Origin: Symsagittifera roscoffensis
Lineage: Eukaryota > Xenacoelomorpha > Acoela > Convolutidae
Assembly: GCF_963678635.1 (NCBI RefSeq)
Contig: NC_087064.1
Span: 47,165,346 to 47,229,345, forward strand
Direction: 5' to 3'
Length of the DNA stretch: 64,000 bases
Of the stretch, positions 9,301-21,046 are shown in pieces. The notes beneath the pieces were generated by a model. It saw nothing but the letters and a program-made list of their open reading frames with translations. It ran no database searches and was not told the DNA's origin. Positions within the stretch are counted from its first letter, which is position 1. Each line of letters starts with the position of its first letter. The position numbers were made by a program, and so were the translations under genes.

Positions 9301-12162
9301 CACGCGCAAACTGCTGACTTGCTGCTTCTTCAAAGTTTAACCGAAACTAAAATTTGTTAGTTTTTAGATAGAGTTCTCTTTCAAGCTAGAGTTCGTTTCG
9401 TAATTATGGTTCCAAATAAATATTTTGAAAATATGTAATTTTTTTTGCGGATTTGTGATTTGTGTTGGCTCCTGTTGGTCCATTTTCCGTGTTTTTTTAT
9501 ATGTTTTTCATATTATTTGGCACGGTTTTGTTTGTTGTCCGTTCCAAAGCATTGTTTTTTTTTGTAAAATTACTAAATCTGATTCTGAATAATTTTTTTT
9601 ACGCGGTTTCAGTTCATGTTGTTTTGTTTTAGTCAGCTTCTTTTGTTTAGTTTCGAGGAGAAAATATAATCACAGGCTTCTTTGTGTTGCAACTTTTTTA
9701 TGGGAACATTTTTTTTGGATCAACACGGACCGACCCAAACTTTTTTGTAGCCTTAAATATCACGCGGAAATGTTTTGCAGGTGTAATTTTCCTCTTAGTT
9801 TTTGAAAAAAGTTTTTTGTCTTCTTTTTTTATTTACGATTTTGAAACGCAATGGTTCAGTTGTACCGGAAGTGATGAGATGCTGTGCATTGCCTGTGTAA
9901 TGTACTTTAAGGAATCGAATATTTTCTAATGGATCCCAATAACTTATCGGGTCAAATACTTTTAAATAATCGCTCGCCGAAAATGAACTTCTCGATGCTT
10001 TTAAGTAATTTAGATATGCTATGTAGATAATTAGTTTGTTTGGCTTAGTGTTTTCAAAGCGAAATTCCTACATATTCGATAGCTGGCGTTTGGCGTGATT
10101 TTATCTTCGGGTTTGTTTCAGGTTTTTTTTTCTGTTTTTATTTTTTCATTTTTAGTTGGGTGGTACTTTGGAGGCGTGAAAATCTTGAAAGTCTACTGAA
10201 ATTAGATGAACCAAAACAGCATTTTCACCCTTGCGATATTCAAGGGTTTTGTAAGTATTGCAATCTGGTGCTAGATTTTTTATCCTTAAACAACCGCTAA
10301 CTTATTTGGCACGTGAGATGTTACATGCTTCAAAGAAATGCGATCTCCAGACGACTCGTACGCTTTTAGCCGAGAGGTAACAAACTTGCTTAGGACGACC
10401 AAAAAGCTGGCTTAATTCAGGAACGGAGACAGCTTATTTTCAAATTGAAAAGTTTTTTTCTTGAAAAAGTTTAATGTCGATGTTGTAGCCGGATTTTAGA
10501 TTTTTTCTCGTAAACAACATTGTTCACAGAATTGGCAAGTAAAAATTTTACATGTGTTTTAATCTTTATTATACGTTCATTTTCAATCAACGATCTGGCA
10601 GTGAGGTAACGAAACTGCTCGAGACGACAAAAGCTTGTAGTTCGAGTCCGGTCGGGAAATGTGTTTTTTTTTTGCAAACTAAGAGTAATTTTTCGGACAA
10701 TCGTTCGTCCCTTGCGATCACAGATTGGCCGATCTACGAATAATTGTAAGTTTCACGCGCAAACTGCTGACTTGCTGCTTCTTCAAAGTTTAACCGAAAC
10801 TAAAATTTGTTAGTTTTTAGATAGAGTTCTCTTTCAAGCTAGAGTTCGTTTCGTAATTATGGTTCCAAATAAATATTTTGAAAATATGTAATTTTTTTGC
10901 GGATTTGTGATTTTTGTTGGCTCCTGTTGGTCCATTTTCCGTGTTTTTTTATATGTTTTTCATATTATTTGGCACGGTTTTGTTTGTTGTCCGTTCCAAA
11001 GCATTGTTTTTTTTTTGTAAAATTACTAAATCTGATTCTTAATAATTTTTTTTACGCGGTTTCAGTTCATGTTGTTTTGTTTTAGTCAGCTTCTTTTGTT
11101 TAGTTTCGAGGAGAAAATATAATCACAGGCTTCTTTGTGTTGCAACTTTTTTATGGGAACATTTTTTTTTGGATCAACACGGACCGACCCAAACTTTTTT
11201 GTAGCCTTAAATATCACGCGGAAATGTTTTGCAGGTGTAATTTTCCTCTTAGTTTTTGAAAAAAAAAGTTTTTTGTCTTCTTTTTTTATTTACGATTTTG
11301 AAACGCAATGGTTCAGTTGTACCGGAAGTGATGAGATGCTGTGCATTGCCGTTGTAATGTACTTTAAGGAATCGAATATTTTCTAATGAATCCCAATAAC
11401 TTATCGGGTCAAATACTTTTAAATAATCGCTCGCCGAAAATGAACTTCTCGATGCTTTTAAGTAATTTAGATATGCTATGTAGATAATTAGTTTGTTTGG
11501 TTTAGTGTTTTCAAAGCGAAATTCCTACATATTCGATAGCTGGCGTTTGGCGTGATTTTATCTTCGGGTTTGTTTCAGGTTTTTTTTTCTGTTTTTATTT
11601 TTTCATTTTTAGTTGGGTGGTACTTTGGAGGCGTGAAAATCTTGAAAGTCTACTGAAATTAGATGAACCAAAACAGCATTTTCACCCTTGCGATATTCAA
11701 GGGTTTTGTAAGTATTGCAATCTGGTGCTAGATTTTTTACCCTTAAACAACCGCTAACTTATTTGGCACGTGAGATGTTACATGCTTCAAAGAAATGCGA
11801 TCTCCAGACGACTCGTACGCTTTTAGCCGAGAGGTAACAAACTTGCTTAGGACGACCAAAAAGCTGGCTTAATTCAGGAACGGAGACAGCTTATTTTCAA
11901 ATTGAAAAGTTTTTTTCTTGAAAAAGTTTAATGTCGATGTTGTAGCCGGATTTTAGATTTTTTCTCGTAAACAACATTGTTCACAGAATTGGCAAGTAAA
12001 AATTTTACAGGTGTTTTAATCTTTATTATACGTTCATTTTCAATCGACGATCTGGCAGTGAGGTAACGAAACTGCTCGAGACGACAAAAGCTTGTAGTTC
12101 GAGTCCGGTCGGGAAGTTTTTTTTTTTGCAAACTAGAGTAATTTTTCGGACAATCGTTCGTC
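6341..12162. repeat. Four-copy tandem array, unit about 1,455 bp
   Basis: Four head-to-tail units start at 6341, 7801, 9256 and 10709, each with CCCTTGCGATCACAGATTGG. The last ends at about 12162, just before the next junction would begin, so the array is very close to an integer number of copies. Unit 1 differs from the others by scattered changes; units 2-4 are nearly identical, suggesting later expansion from one of them. Each unit has T-rich tracts, an ATAATCACAGG segment and two tRNA-like blocks near its end. Short open frames repeat in each unit, but their spacing follows T-run lengths, so I do not call them genes. The array sits in PAK intron 1. Confidence 0.93.
7690..7755 (+). other. 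tRNA-like Pol III box pair in array unit (recurs in all four)
   Basis: In each array unit a TGGCAGTGAGGTAAC-like A box is followed at tRNA spacing by AGTTCGAGTCC, a good B box (here at about 7733-7743; again near 9187, 10639 and 12095). A second, earlier block in each unit has TAGCCGAGAGGTAAC, a good A box with a poor B box. The T arm does not pair as in a real tRNA. I read these as heads of a tRNA-derived SINE inside the repeat unit. Confidence 0.5.
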
Positions 12163-13575
12163 TGTTTGTTTTTTTGGCGTAGTTTCCGGAGCCGGTTTTT
12201 TTAAGGTTCAGCTTTCTTCCAAGTTGCTGTAACCTCCATGCTTGAGAAGAAAAAGCCGAGGAGTTCGATTCCAGTCGCAATTTTTTTTGCGACTGGAAAA
12301 TTGTCGGCTATTTCAGATTATTGTCTTACATAACCGACAACAGGAATGGGTCGATTGGGGAATGTGTCGATTGATATATCATATTCAAGCCCTTTCTGTC
12401 TTGATTCGAACGACTCCATAAAGTTTCCAAAAAATTGTACCAGTATTGAGAAAAACTTGATTTTTAGTCCAAATTCGAACGAATAATCCGAACGACTTAC
12501 AATGGCTTATTTTTGCTTCCTTTAAGCGGTGAAAACTAATTTTTTTAATCAATTTTGATTTTTTGTTGTCTTTGTAACTTTTCTACAATTTTTGCCTTTT
12601 CTGCTAAGCCTGTCGAATATTCCTAAGTTCCAGTTTTTCGTTCAGATCATTTTATCATACCATGCAAAAGTTAACGATACTAATGTGTAAAAAAAAACAA
12701 TACTTTAAAAAAGAATTTAGACTATAGTTGGAACAGTCTGTGCTACTTGCACAGTAACCGGCCATCCTTGTTTAAAGTTTATTTGCATTTTTAATTGTGC
12801 CTATCAGCTCAAAGAGGGATGTTTTTTTATTTTCTATGCTATTTTTTTGATCGTTTTGGTGATAGTAGATTTTTACGAAGAAAGTTGAAAGCGTATGGGT
12901 ATCGATCATGAAATCTTTGAGTTGCTAATCGAGTTTGCTTGCACTAGACTGAAATGCTTTTGGTATAGCTGCTCGATCAATACCCAATAGTTTCAATACG
13001 CGAACTTTTTGTTGCGTTGCAGTTTATCCGCGCTCATCATCGTTCCAAATTGAATTGAGGCTAATTAGTTAGTCAGATTGGTTCTTCTCAGCGTTTGGCT
13101 CTTGAATTTATTTTTTAGCAGTTTTAATAGATCAACATTTTATATAGCAAAACTATTCGAGAGCTGTTAAGTGTCATTCGGAACAATCAGGACTTTGCCA
13201 TGACATACGAGCAGTCTTGTTTGTGATTATTCGTCAACCACTGTCTTATAAGCATTGAATTTCTCTTTATGTGTTTGCACGTCCCTATGGTTTTTCGGAG
13301 CTCTCAGTGAAAATTGCGCTTTTTATGTTTAGTTTTCACACTGAAACTTATTTTGATTTGTCAATCAGATTTTAAAATATTGCTGGCTGAATGATTTCGT
13401 TTTATCTAAAAAGTGCTAATCATAAAGATTCACAAAATTGCAAATTTTAAACCCGATTTATTTAGCTTTACAAATATATAAGAAGCTGTATTTAGGCTAT
13501 ATTTAGAAGTAGTTTTGACTATTTCTTGGAAATGATGGGTCTTATAGGTTTCAACCATTAAATCAATCTTTTTAG
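12163..13575. other. Rest of PAK intron 1
   Basis: No gene. It contains another B-box-like GAGTTCGATTCC near 12258, followed by a 14-bp hairpin of GCGACTGG type. At about 12300-12480 there is one arm of the dispersed foldback family described at 20411-21046. A CCGGCCATCCTTGTTT motif lies near 12754. Confidence 0.6.
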
Positions 13576-13670
13576 AACAGTCGAAACAGTCCAAAGAGCT
13601 GAGCATTGGAACCCCATACAGTTTTACTCACAATGTCCATCTAGAGATCGGAACAAACGGAGAAATTAAG
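13576..13670 (+). CDS. pak: PAK exon 2: CRIB motif
   Basis: Acceptor TTTTTAG ends at 13575 and the donor GT is at 13671. It encodes residues 91-122. SIGTPYSFTHNVH (residues 100-112) fits the Cdc42/Rac interactive binding consensus, with the Ser-Ile, Pro, Phe, His and His positions conserved. This is where GTP-bound Rac or Cdc42 binds to release autoinhibition. The exon uses the 2 bases that complete exon 1's last codon and ends in phase 0. The final GEIK lines up with the GEFTG that follows CRIB in vertebrate PAKs. Confidence 0.92.
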
Positions 13671-13979
13671 GTTTGAATTCGCTAGCATCGTTTGCTTGCT
13701 TACTAAATAACATTTCATTTATATTAAGTAATAAGCTTTTGACGCAATGCTTTGAAGTGACTCGTTGTTGAAGAAAATTATATCAAAATGGTAAAATTAC
13801 TTGAAACCTATCATAATCGTATTTGTGCTGTTTTATTGTCAGTCAAAAGCGGCTCTGAGTTTACTGTCAATTAGCATAAAGTAGAGCCTAGGTTTCTGTG
13901 TCAGTTATTATAATTTATAACCGCAGTGTATAAAGTGATGAAGAGTAGTATGCAAAAATGTTGGAACAACTTTGTGCAG

Positions 13980-14124
13980 AACTTTCCGGATACGTGGAAG
14001 TCTCTGCTGGACTCGAATTTCTCGGAGAAGGAGAAGAATGTGAATGCATACAAAGTAGTGGACTTCATCCAGACAGAATTGAAACACCAATATGAGCCCA
14101 AGTACATGGAGACTAATACATTCC
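13980..14124 (+). CDS. pak: PAK exon 3: autoinhibitory segment
   Basis: Acceptor GTGCAG ends at 13979; donor GTAAGT starts at 14125. It encodes 48 residues (123-170) plus one base. NFPDTWKSLLDSNFSE corresponds to the PEQWARLLQTS region of PAK1. The rest, through VVDFIQTEL, matches the helix that packs onto the kinase domain in the inactive dimer. In known PAKs, CRIB and this segment together form the GTPase-controlled inhibitory switch. An antisense open frame over this exon is a shadow. Confidence 0.92.
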
Positions 14125-15471
14125 GTAAGTCATATATGTTTGATCAAATAATGTCTATTTAAAATCAATCACATTATTTCAGCTGCTCATTGTTGATCAC
14201 AATTTTGTGGATGGTTATGTTCTTCCAAAAAATGTGATTTTCTCAGTAGAAAAGCTTTGGTAATGGATTTTTTTGATGTAGCCCTATCGAGTTTTCAGAT
14301 CATGATGATCAGTGGCTCCATCTTGGGCACTTTTGATTTTATTTAAAAAAGCTTAAGTTTACTATTCCGGAGATTATTATAAAAAAAGGCGACATTTGAT
14401 TTCAAATGGTACAAATGTGTCCGCGCAATCAGATAAGCATTAGTTTCAAGAAAGTGGAGCAAAATAGGATTAAGCGGTTAATTGTCTTGAAATTGGAAAT
14501 CCGATTTCCAAGCTGTTGCATAGTATATTTTCATTTTCACCAGACTGAGATAATCAAAATGAGATCTACGGAAAACTGAAGGACTGGCGAAAATCATGTA
14601 TTGAATGAAGGTACATCAAATTATTTTTAAATAGTGACGTTTAAGTGTCAATGAACGTTGTGAAGACACATATGTAGGTCGTATTGATGTTTAAAAGTCT
14701 TAAAAGTTGCTCATGCTCAGTTTTATTTTTTGTTTAACTTTTTTTCTTTTATTAACCCTTGTAAAAAAAAGTCAATTTCAAATTTTTTTGGTAAAGGAGA
14801 CAATGCTTTTGAAAATTTCAATTTGCGCAAAAAAAGTGGATGACGCCTAGTTTCAAGGAAAGAATTCAAGGAAAGAATTCAATTTGCAGAGTTTTCAGCG
14901 CCATGAAATATTACCTAATGATCCAGTTTTCTCAAATTCGTCGATAAACGTAGTTCAGAAGCTTATATAGGTCGCGATGATTTTTTCGCAGTTTGACTTT
15001 TGATTTCTTTTTAAATCCAGTTCATTTCCTATGTCAAAAGGAAGGCAAACTCCATTATCGAACAGCAAAAGTGCGAGGTCACGAAAAACGTGTTTGACTT
15101 CTAATTTCGAAAATGGAATATAATTATCAGATTTCCCAACGAAACAAAATATTTAGCTTCTGATCCAATTTCCTCAAACTGGGTTAATTTTATCCAAAAA
15201 CTATCAGTCATAAAATGTTCTAGAAGTTCAAAGAGCTTTAAGGCAGTCAATTTTTTTTCTTTGAAATTCGAAAGCTAATATTTCTGTTTACTTGCGTTCA
15301 TGGACTCTTTTCCATCTGTCTGTGGGCTGTTTTTTGGACGATCGATCATAAAAGATTCTTGAAATTCTTGAGCTATAAGGTGATTTTTGGCCGTCAAAAA
15401 TTGAAATTTAATCAGAGAATCTTGAGCTCATTGTTACTTTTCAAACTGTCTGTTAGCTATGTGTTTTTTAG
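14125..15471. other. PAK intron 3 with dispersed repeat copies
   Basis: No coding sequence. At least two copies of a dispersed AT-rich repeat lie here, marked by TGATCCAGTTTTCTCAA (near 14920 and, slightly changed, 15160) and by GTAGTTCAGAAGC followed by TATATAGGTCG near 14950. Further copies occur in introns 4, 6 and 9. Confidence 0.6.
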
Positions 15472-15545
15472 CTCATGATTCCAGCGAGGAGAATCTGGGT
15501 GATTCATGGCAGATGGACCAAGCACGTGCCGAATTCTCTCTATCC
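15472..15545 (+). CDS. pak: PAK exon 4
   Basis: A short exon of 74 bases. The acceptor (TTTTTTAG) ends at 15471 and the donor GTAAGT starts at 15546. It is needed to change phase: exon 3 ends in phase 1 and exon 5 starts in phase 0, and this exon supplies exactly 2 + 72 bases. It encodes HDSSEENLGDSWQMDQ and a following AEFSLS, an acidic Ser-rich stretch at residues 172-195. The frame continues open past the donor to 15656, but the donor is strong and the downstream sequence is not PAK-like. Confidence 0.85.
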
Positions 15546-16944
15546 GTAAGTGCTTCCGTTCTTTCAGCTAATGTTTCCGGTGAGGCGACAATTCGTCGAA
15601 AGCGACATCTGGTCGAAAGGCCACAACTTGTAGTGTTAAGAAAAGCTAGACTTTAGCTATGCGACAAATGTTAGCTCAAACTTTCTCCCAATGGCCTGGC
15701 GGTGGGTTCTTGTCGGCTTTTGCGCTGATAACCGCCAGGCGTTTTCGTAAACAGCTCGGAGTCCAGTTTTGGCACGTCTACCAGGTATCAGCCTAATTGT
15801 GGCGTACCAGTTAAATACTCTGCGAATTTCGAAAAAGTGCGAATTGTCGCTTTAGACCAGTTGTTAGCTCACAAATTTTTCCAACTTCATTGATTGCATA
15901 TCTTATCTCTTTCTCGCTCAAAACACAGTACCAGTTTATATTTTGTTTATAGTTGGGACTATACGGACATGATAAATATTGTTTCACTTGTTTCAATAAC
16001 CAGTTTACCCCTTAGTTAATAAAGTTTCACCCACCGCCAAGTTCGAAACGAGGACGATCCTCCAAATTGCCGTAATGATTTAAGTTAACAGCCTCGTGGA
16101 CAGGTTAAATTGGAGGAATTATACCGTACCAGAACGAAGGCTAGCGTGACATTTTTTGATCTTGGACAACTTAGTAATTTAGGAAGTAGTTTATACTGCG
16201 GGGTGTTAAGTGCGGTTGCAGTTCTCGCAAGCGCAGTCGGGGTTTTGATTATACGAATTCGCAAAGTGTCATTTGAAGCTGGTGGCATTTGTCTTGCCAA
16301 GGTAAACAGTGGAAAAGTGCGCCAAACTACTTTCTAGCCCAGCTACTCTGCTACAAACACTCTGCTCTGAGTCTGTTTATTTTGATATGCCCAAACTGGT
16401 TCTTTATTTCTGCCACTCTATGTTTTTACACCATGTGCGAAATTGAAGAGCCAAAATGAGAAAATGCTTCATGCCGGGTAATGGACTTTTAACTGATCAT
16501 GCTTTTTGATCTAAACGGTTAAAGGTATTCCATGTAGATTACCAAATTGCATTTTTGTCATTTGTCAATTCTACCAAGTGTCAATCAAGAGAATGAAAAT
16601 CAGGTCTGAAACGTCACGTTAGCTTTAATAAAATACAGTTGTTAAACTAACCAGTGACGTTGATTTGCTTTTTTATTTACTGGTAGTTGGGCAAATTATT
16701 TTTTTTCTTTAAATAAAAATAGCAATGCACTGCTGCTGAACTTGCCAAATTTTTAAACAAATTTGTAAGAGCTAGTCTTTTGACACTTGCGATCAACGTA
16801 GTGTGTTATAACGAATCTTCGTTTTTTCTAATCTATCTCGCAAATAAAAGTGTTCATTCAATTATTGCAAATTTCACTGTCGCATTGGAAATTGCATAGC
16901 ATCTGTTCTCTGCCTAATTTGTGGCTAGTGTCTGATGCCTATTA

Positions 16945-17024
16945 AGCGTCGGTGGCTGAGTGGTTAGTATGCAAGATTGATTATCCCTCGGTGGCAGGTT
17001 CGAACCCGAGGGGTGTCCGAGTTT
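16945..17024 (+). other. tRNA-like / SINE-like unit with Pol III terminator
   Basis: TGGCTGAGTGG is a good A box and GGTTCGAACCC a perfect B box, about 45 bases apart. A TTTTT terminator follows within 10 bases of GGGTGTCCGAG. The T arm does not fold canonically: CCCTCGG pairs with CCGAGGG around a 14-base loop instead of a 5-bp stem with a 7-base loop. It is therefore more likely a tRNA-derived SINE or tRNA pseudogene than a working tRNA. Confidence 0.5.
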
Positions 17025-17740
17025 TTACTAATTCGAGGCTTATTTCTAATTTTTCTTATTGCATTTCATAGAGCTGCTTTTTGTCGTGTTCACTAGTGTT
17101 TGCGAAGCGAAGCTTCGCCTCTCTGTATACAATGACGGCATCAGTGATGCATCATATAAAAGCTAAATCTGCTTTGATTCGAATTCCAAAGCGAAAAAAT
17201 GATTGCGTAAAAAAACTGTATTTTAGTGTATGCAACTTTTTTTCTCGCGGTGGTTCAATACTTGAAACTTCTGCTAGCCTATTAGAAAAAAAATAGCAAA
17301 ATAGCACGAAACTTTTTTTCAACCTTGCTAGCTAATAAAAAAGCTCTTTTGCTTCAATGCGTAGTATCGGCAATTTAATAGTATCTATAGCTGCTGTTTT
17401 GCTGGCTAATGTTAGTAAACTTTGAAGCTACCGTGGCGCAGATGCGAAAATGTGAGGCACCTAGTCTCCAGGTCGGGATTCGGTTTCGACACAAGACAGT
17501 TGTTTTTTTTTTCGATCATTTGAAAATGGGGAGGAATTATGTATTTGGGTGTTTTTCAGTTTTTTTTTCCACGCAAAATCAGCTACCAAAATAATTATCG
17601 GAGAGAGTTGAGCAATACATCTTATTAAAGTTCTTACAGTCGTGATTCGAACGACATGAAAAAATTTTCAAAAAATTTACCTAATGTTGAGAAAAACTGG
17701 TTTGAAGGTTTTCGTTTTATTTCGAGCTAAGAAAGCGAGC

Positions 17741-19038
17741 GAGCACGTTTTGCCTAATTTTTAGCAGATGAAACTGAATTGAACTCAAATAAAGCATATA
17801 TACGTAGAAGCCTTCACAAATGCATTAACATGTATGAATGCACTTCTTTAAAATACAAGAGCAATTTAACAATTTTCCTGAGAAAAGTCACGACCTATGA
17901 AAGAGCCTAAACTACGTTCATCGACTCTTAAAATACTTTCTACGGAATTAGACATCGCCACAAGAAAGTTTCACAAAAAATTCAAAGAGACCGAAAATAG
18001 AAAGCAAATCTTTTTTAAATTGTTTAAAAGCTTGAAGTTTTTGTTTTTCTAAATTGCTTGAAGTTTTTGATTTTTCGTTTTATTTCGAGCTAAGAACGCG
18101 AGCGAGCGCATTTTGCCGTGTCTCTTTTCTAATTTATTTTGCCGTGTCTCTTTTCATTTTGCCGTGTCCATTCCCTTCCGAGTGCGTTCAAGAGTCTTAT
18201 TGTAATTGCTTAAAAGCTTACAATAGCTTAATTGAAAACGTAAAAACTTAGTGTTACTTGAGTAACGTGATTTTTTTCGTTTTTCTAGTAATTTTTCACT
18301 AAAATTGTTCGTTTAATTCAATATGCTTATTTTACTACTTTAATATGCGTAATCTCTAAACTTTTTGTACAGCTCTTTTTATCACACCACGCCGAAAAAA
18401 CGACACTATTTTGAAAGACACTGTTTTTTTTTCTCTAAGACTATGGTCATAGACTCATAATTGGCGTGCGTCACTTAAGAAATTTTTTAGACTCGAATTT
18501 TTACTCCTTCAGTTTTTCACAATAGCGTTATCGGTCATATTTTTGCTTGTGTATGCGAAGTGCAACTTCGCGTCTGTTTAATAAATATCTATGCATTTGT
18601 TCGCAACCTGATTTAATATCATGGTCTACCAGAGCGCGTTCTCTGTCTGCTGGCTTTATCAAGTTAGTTTTATCAAAAAACTGTCAATCATTGAAGAGCT
18701 TTGAAACTCAATCAGCTTTAAGGTGATATATTTTTATTTAAAACTTGAAAGTTGTCAAAAAGATTTGCTTTCTATTTTCGGTCTCTTTGATTTTTTGAAT
18801 TTTTTGTGAAACTTTCTTGTGGCGATGTCTAATTCCGTAGAAAGTATTTTAAGAGTCGATGAACGTAGTTAAGGCTCTTTTATAGGTCGTGACTTTTCTC
18901 AGGAAAATTGTTAAATGCTCTTGTATTTTAAAGAAGTGCATTCATACATATTAATGCATTTATGAAGGCTTCTACGTATATATGCTTTATTCGAGTTCAA
19001 TTCAGTTTCATCTGCTAAAAGTTAGGCAAAATGCGCTC
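17741..19038. repeat. 1.3 kb inverted repeat with arms of about 280 bp
   Basis: The left arm (17741-18016) and right arm (18757-19038) are reverse complements at roughly 95 percent by eye, sharing for example ACATCGCCACAAGAAAG on the left and its complement on the right. The spacer is about 740 bp. Inside it, a GAGCTAAGAACGCGAGCGAGC segment repeats the left flank, and TTTTGCCGTGTC occurs three times at 18110-18170. It resembles a long-TIR nonautonomous DNA element or a local inverted duplication. Confidence 0.85.
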
Positions 19039-20410
19039 TTCATTTACGAATGTGTAAAATTCGCGAAAGTTGTGATCGACTTTTAGTTTCGCAAGAGGAA
19101 TTAAATTGATGTTTTTCTGGTTTCAAATTAAAATGATTTTGGCTATTGGCAAGGCAAATAAAGCTATCCAAAAACGACATTGCAAAGGCCACGAAAAAAA
19201 CGTGAAGAGCTTATATTTTTGAAAGTGTTTTGATCAGCAAAATTTCCAGCGGGATACAAGAATTACGTGTTTGCCCAGTTTTTTTCCTAATTGGTTTAGT
19301 TGCATGAAAAAAGTGCAAATCATAAAATGTTCTTGAAACTCAGAGAGCTTAATGTGATGTTATTTTCTCCCAAAATTCGAAAGATGAAAAATGTTTTTGT
19401 GTCATTTTGTATATAACTTGGTAATTGTCTTTCTGAGATCATTCCTTCAAATTAGATTTTCGAAAATTTGGAAAAATTACGGATTTTCAATAATTTTTTT
19501 GGGCTCAAAGGTTTTTCTTTTTTGGCTAGCTTGAATAAATTTCTTTTGAGTTGGTTCTGATTATTTATTGTCTTAGAAATTATTATGCATTGTAAGCTTC
19601 TCATCAGGGTCCATGTTTGTTTTAACTTTCAACTGCCTCTCACTTTTTGGTCTATTTTTTTTTTCGCAAAGGTTTGCGATGGGTTCAGCTCTTATGAAAT
19701 TCGAAAATAAAATGATCTTATAGTTTGTCGCAAAATAAAGCTGAGCACGATCACATTTCTATTATTAATTTCGAGCATTAAGAAAAAAGTCCATTAATGT
19801 AGTTTCCTGAATACATTAGTACCTTTGAATGGTTTTGACATTTTATATTATCTAGCCCGACTGTTTGTGTTTGCAGATGAAGAAGATAACTTTAAATAAT
19901 TGAAGCCACATGAGTGCAAACGATTTAAGCATTCATAAAACATTCGTTTTACTTTGCTCTGCTGGGTTTTCAAAGCTTTGATTAGCAAAGTGAGCGATAA
20001 AAAACTTAAAAACTAAAACAAAATCGGATTGTTTTTTTTTCAGCTTATTTTTTTCTGAGTCTTTTGTTGGAGCTCAAATAATGCTAAAAACCATTGTTTT
20101 TATTCTAGTTTCATTCATTTTACTTCAAATTACCGTTCACATTTTTTCTATTTCCAAAGTTCGGCGATTGACGAATATCGATGAAGGAGTTACTTTTGGA
20201 TCATTTGACAAGTACCATTTGTTGCACTTTCATTTAGTCTTATTGGCATCTGTTAGTTAAGTTGGCTATTTTTTTGTATGAATAATTGCCATTTTTCCAT
20301 TGCTTCCAGGCTGTGATTTGTCTGAAAAGTTTAACTGTCAAATTTGTTCAGGCAATACCGTTTACGTTTAAAAAAACTAACTGAAAGTTTTTCATAGTTG
20401 AGCTAAATTG

Positions 20411-21046
20411 CTCAACTTGTTTCAACTTATTCCGGAGTTCAACAGACTTTTTTATGCAGGGATTCAAATTTCCGGTTTTTATGAGGAGCGCTCTTTATCG
20501 TGTAAGGCATGTTAATTTTCATGCCTTAATTTTGAAAAATTATTGTTCCGACAACGCGAAGATTGGAAAGGAACTTTAAGTTCGGGTCATTTTTTTACCT
20601 GCCTGTTTTGATTACCTCAAAGGAAGCTTGTTGAGGGTCAAGTTTGGTGTCATATTGAAGCCATTTTGGTCGTGATTCGGATTCTTTAAAAAAAAATTCA
20701 AAGAAGTTTCTCGATATTGAGAAGAAAAAATTCAGACCAGTTTTTCTCGACACTGAGAAAATTTTTTGATTTTTTTAAAAGAATTCGAATCACGACCAAA
20801 ATGGCTTCAATATGACACCAAACTTGCCCCAGCAAGCTTCCTTTGACTTAATCAAAATTAGCTGGTAGAAAAATGACCCGAACTCAAAGTTCCTTTCCAA
20901 TCTTCGAGTTGTCGGAACAATAATTACTCAAAATTAAGGCATGAAAATTAGCATGCCTTACACGATAAAAAGCGCTGCTCATAAAAATCGGAAATTGGAA
21001 TCCCTGCATAAAAAAAATTGTTAAACTACGGAATAAGTTGAGCAAT
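20411..21046. repeat. Foldback element, arms of about 300 bp
   Basis: The left arm 20411-20715 and right arm 20745-21046 are near-perfect reverse complements around a short centre near 20728. The outer ends carry CTCAACTTG on the left and AAGTTGAGCAA on the right. Inner parts include GTCGTGATTCGG and TCATATTGAAGCCATTTTGG. The whole unit could fold into a hairpin of about 640 nt. Single, diverged arms of the same family occur near 12300-12480, 17530-17700 and 37380-37540. Confidence 0.88.

Noticed and set aside
6784-11386. A repeated 80-codon plus-strand frame in each array unit (contains TRTDPNFFVALNITRKC)
   Set aside because: It exists in each unit only because the units are copies. Starts and lengths change with T-run length and there is no family resemblance.
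6341-12162. CRISPR-like array
   Set aside because: Units are about 1,455 bp with no short repeat/spacer pattern, and the window is eukaryotic.
13901-14107. Minus-strand frames over PAK exon 3
   Set aside because: Shadow of a coding exon on the plus strand.
15546-15656. Extension of PAK exon 4 past its donor
   Set aside because: The GTAAGT donor is strong, and phase with exon 5 fits only if it is used.
16945-17020. Functional tRNA gene
   Set aside because: A and B boxes are good but the T arm and acceptor stem do not form a cloverleaf.
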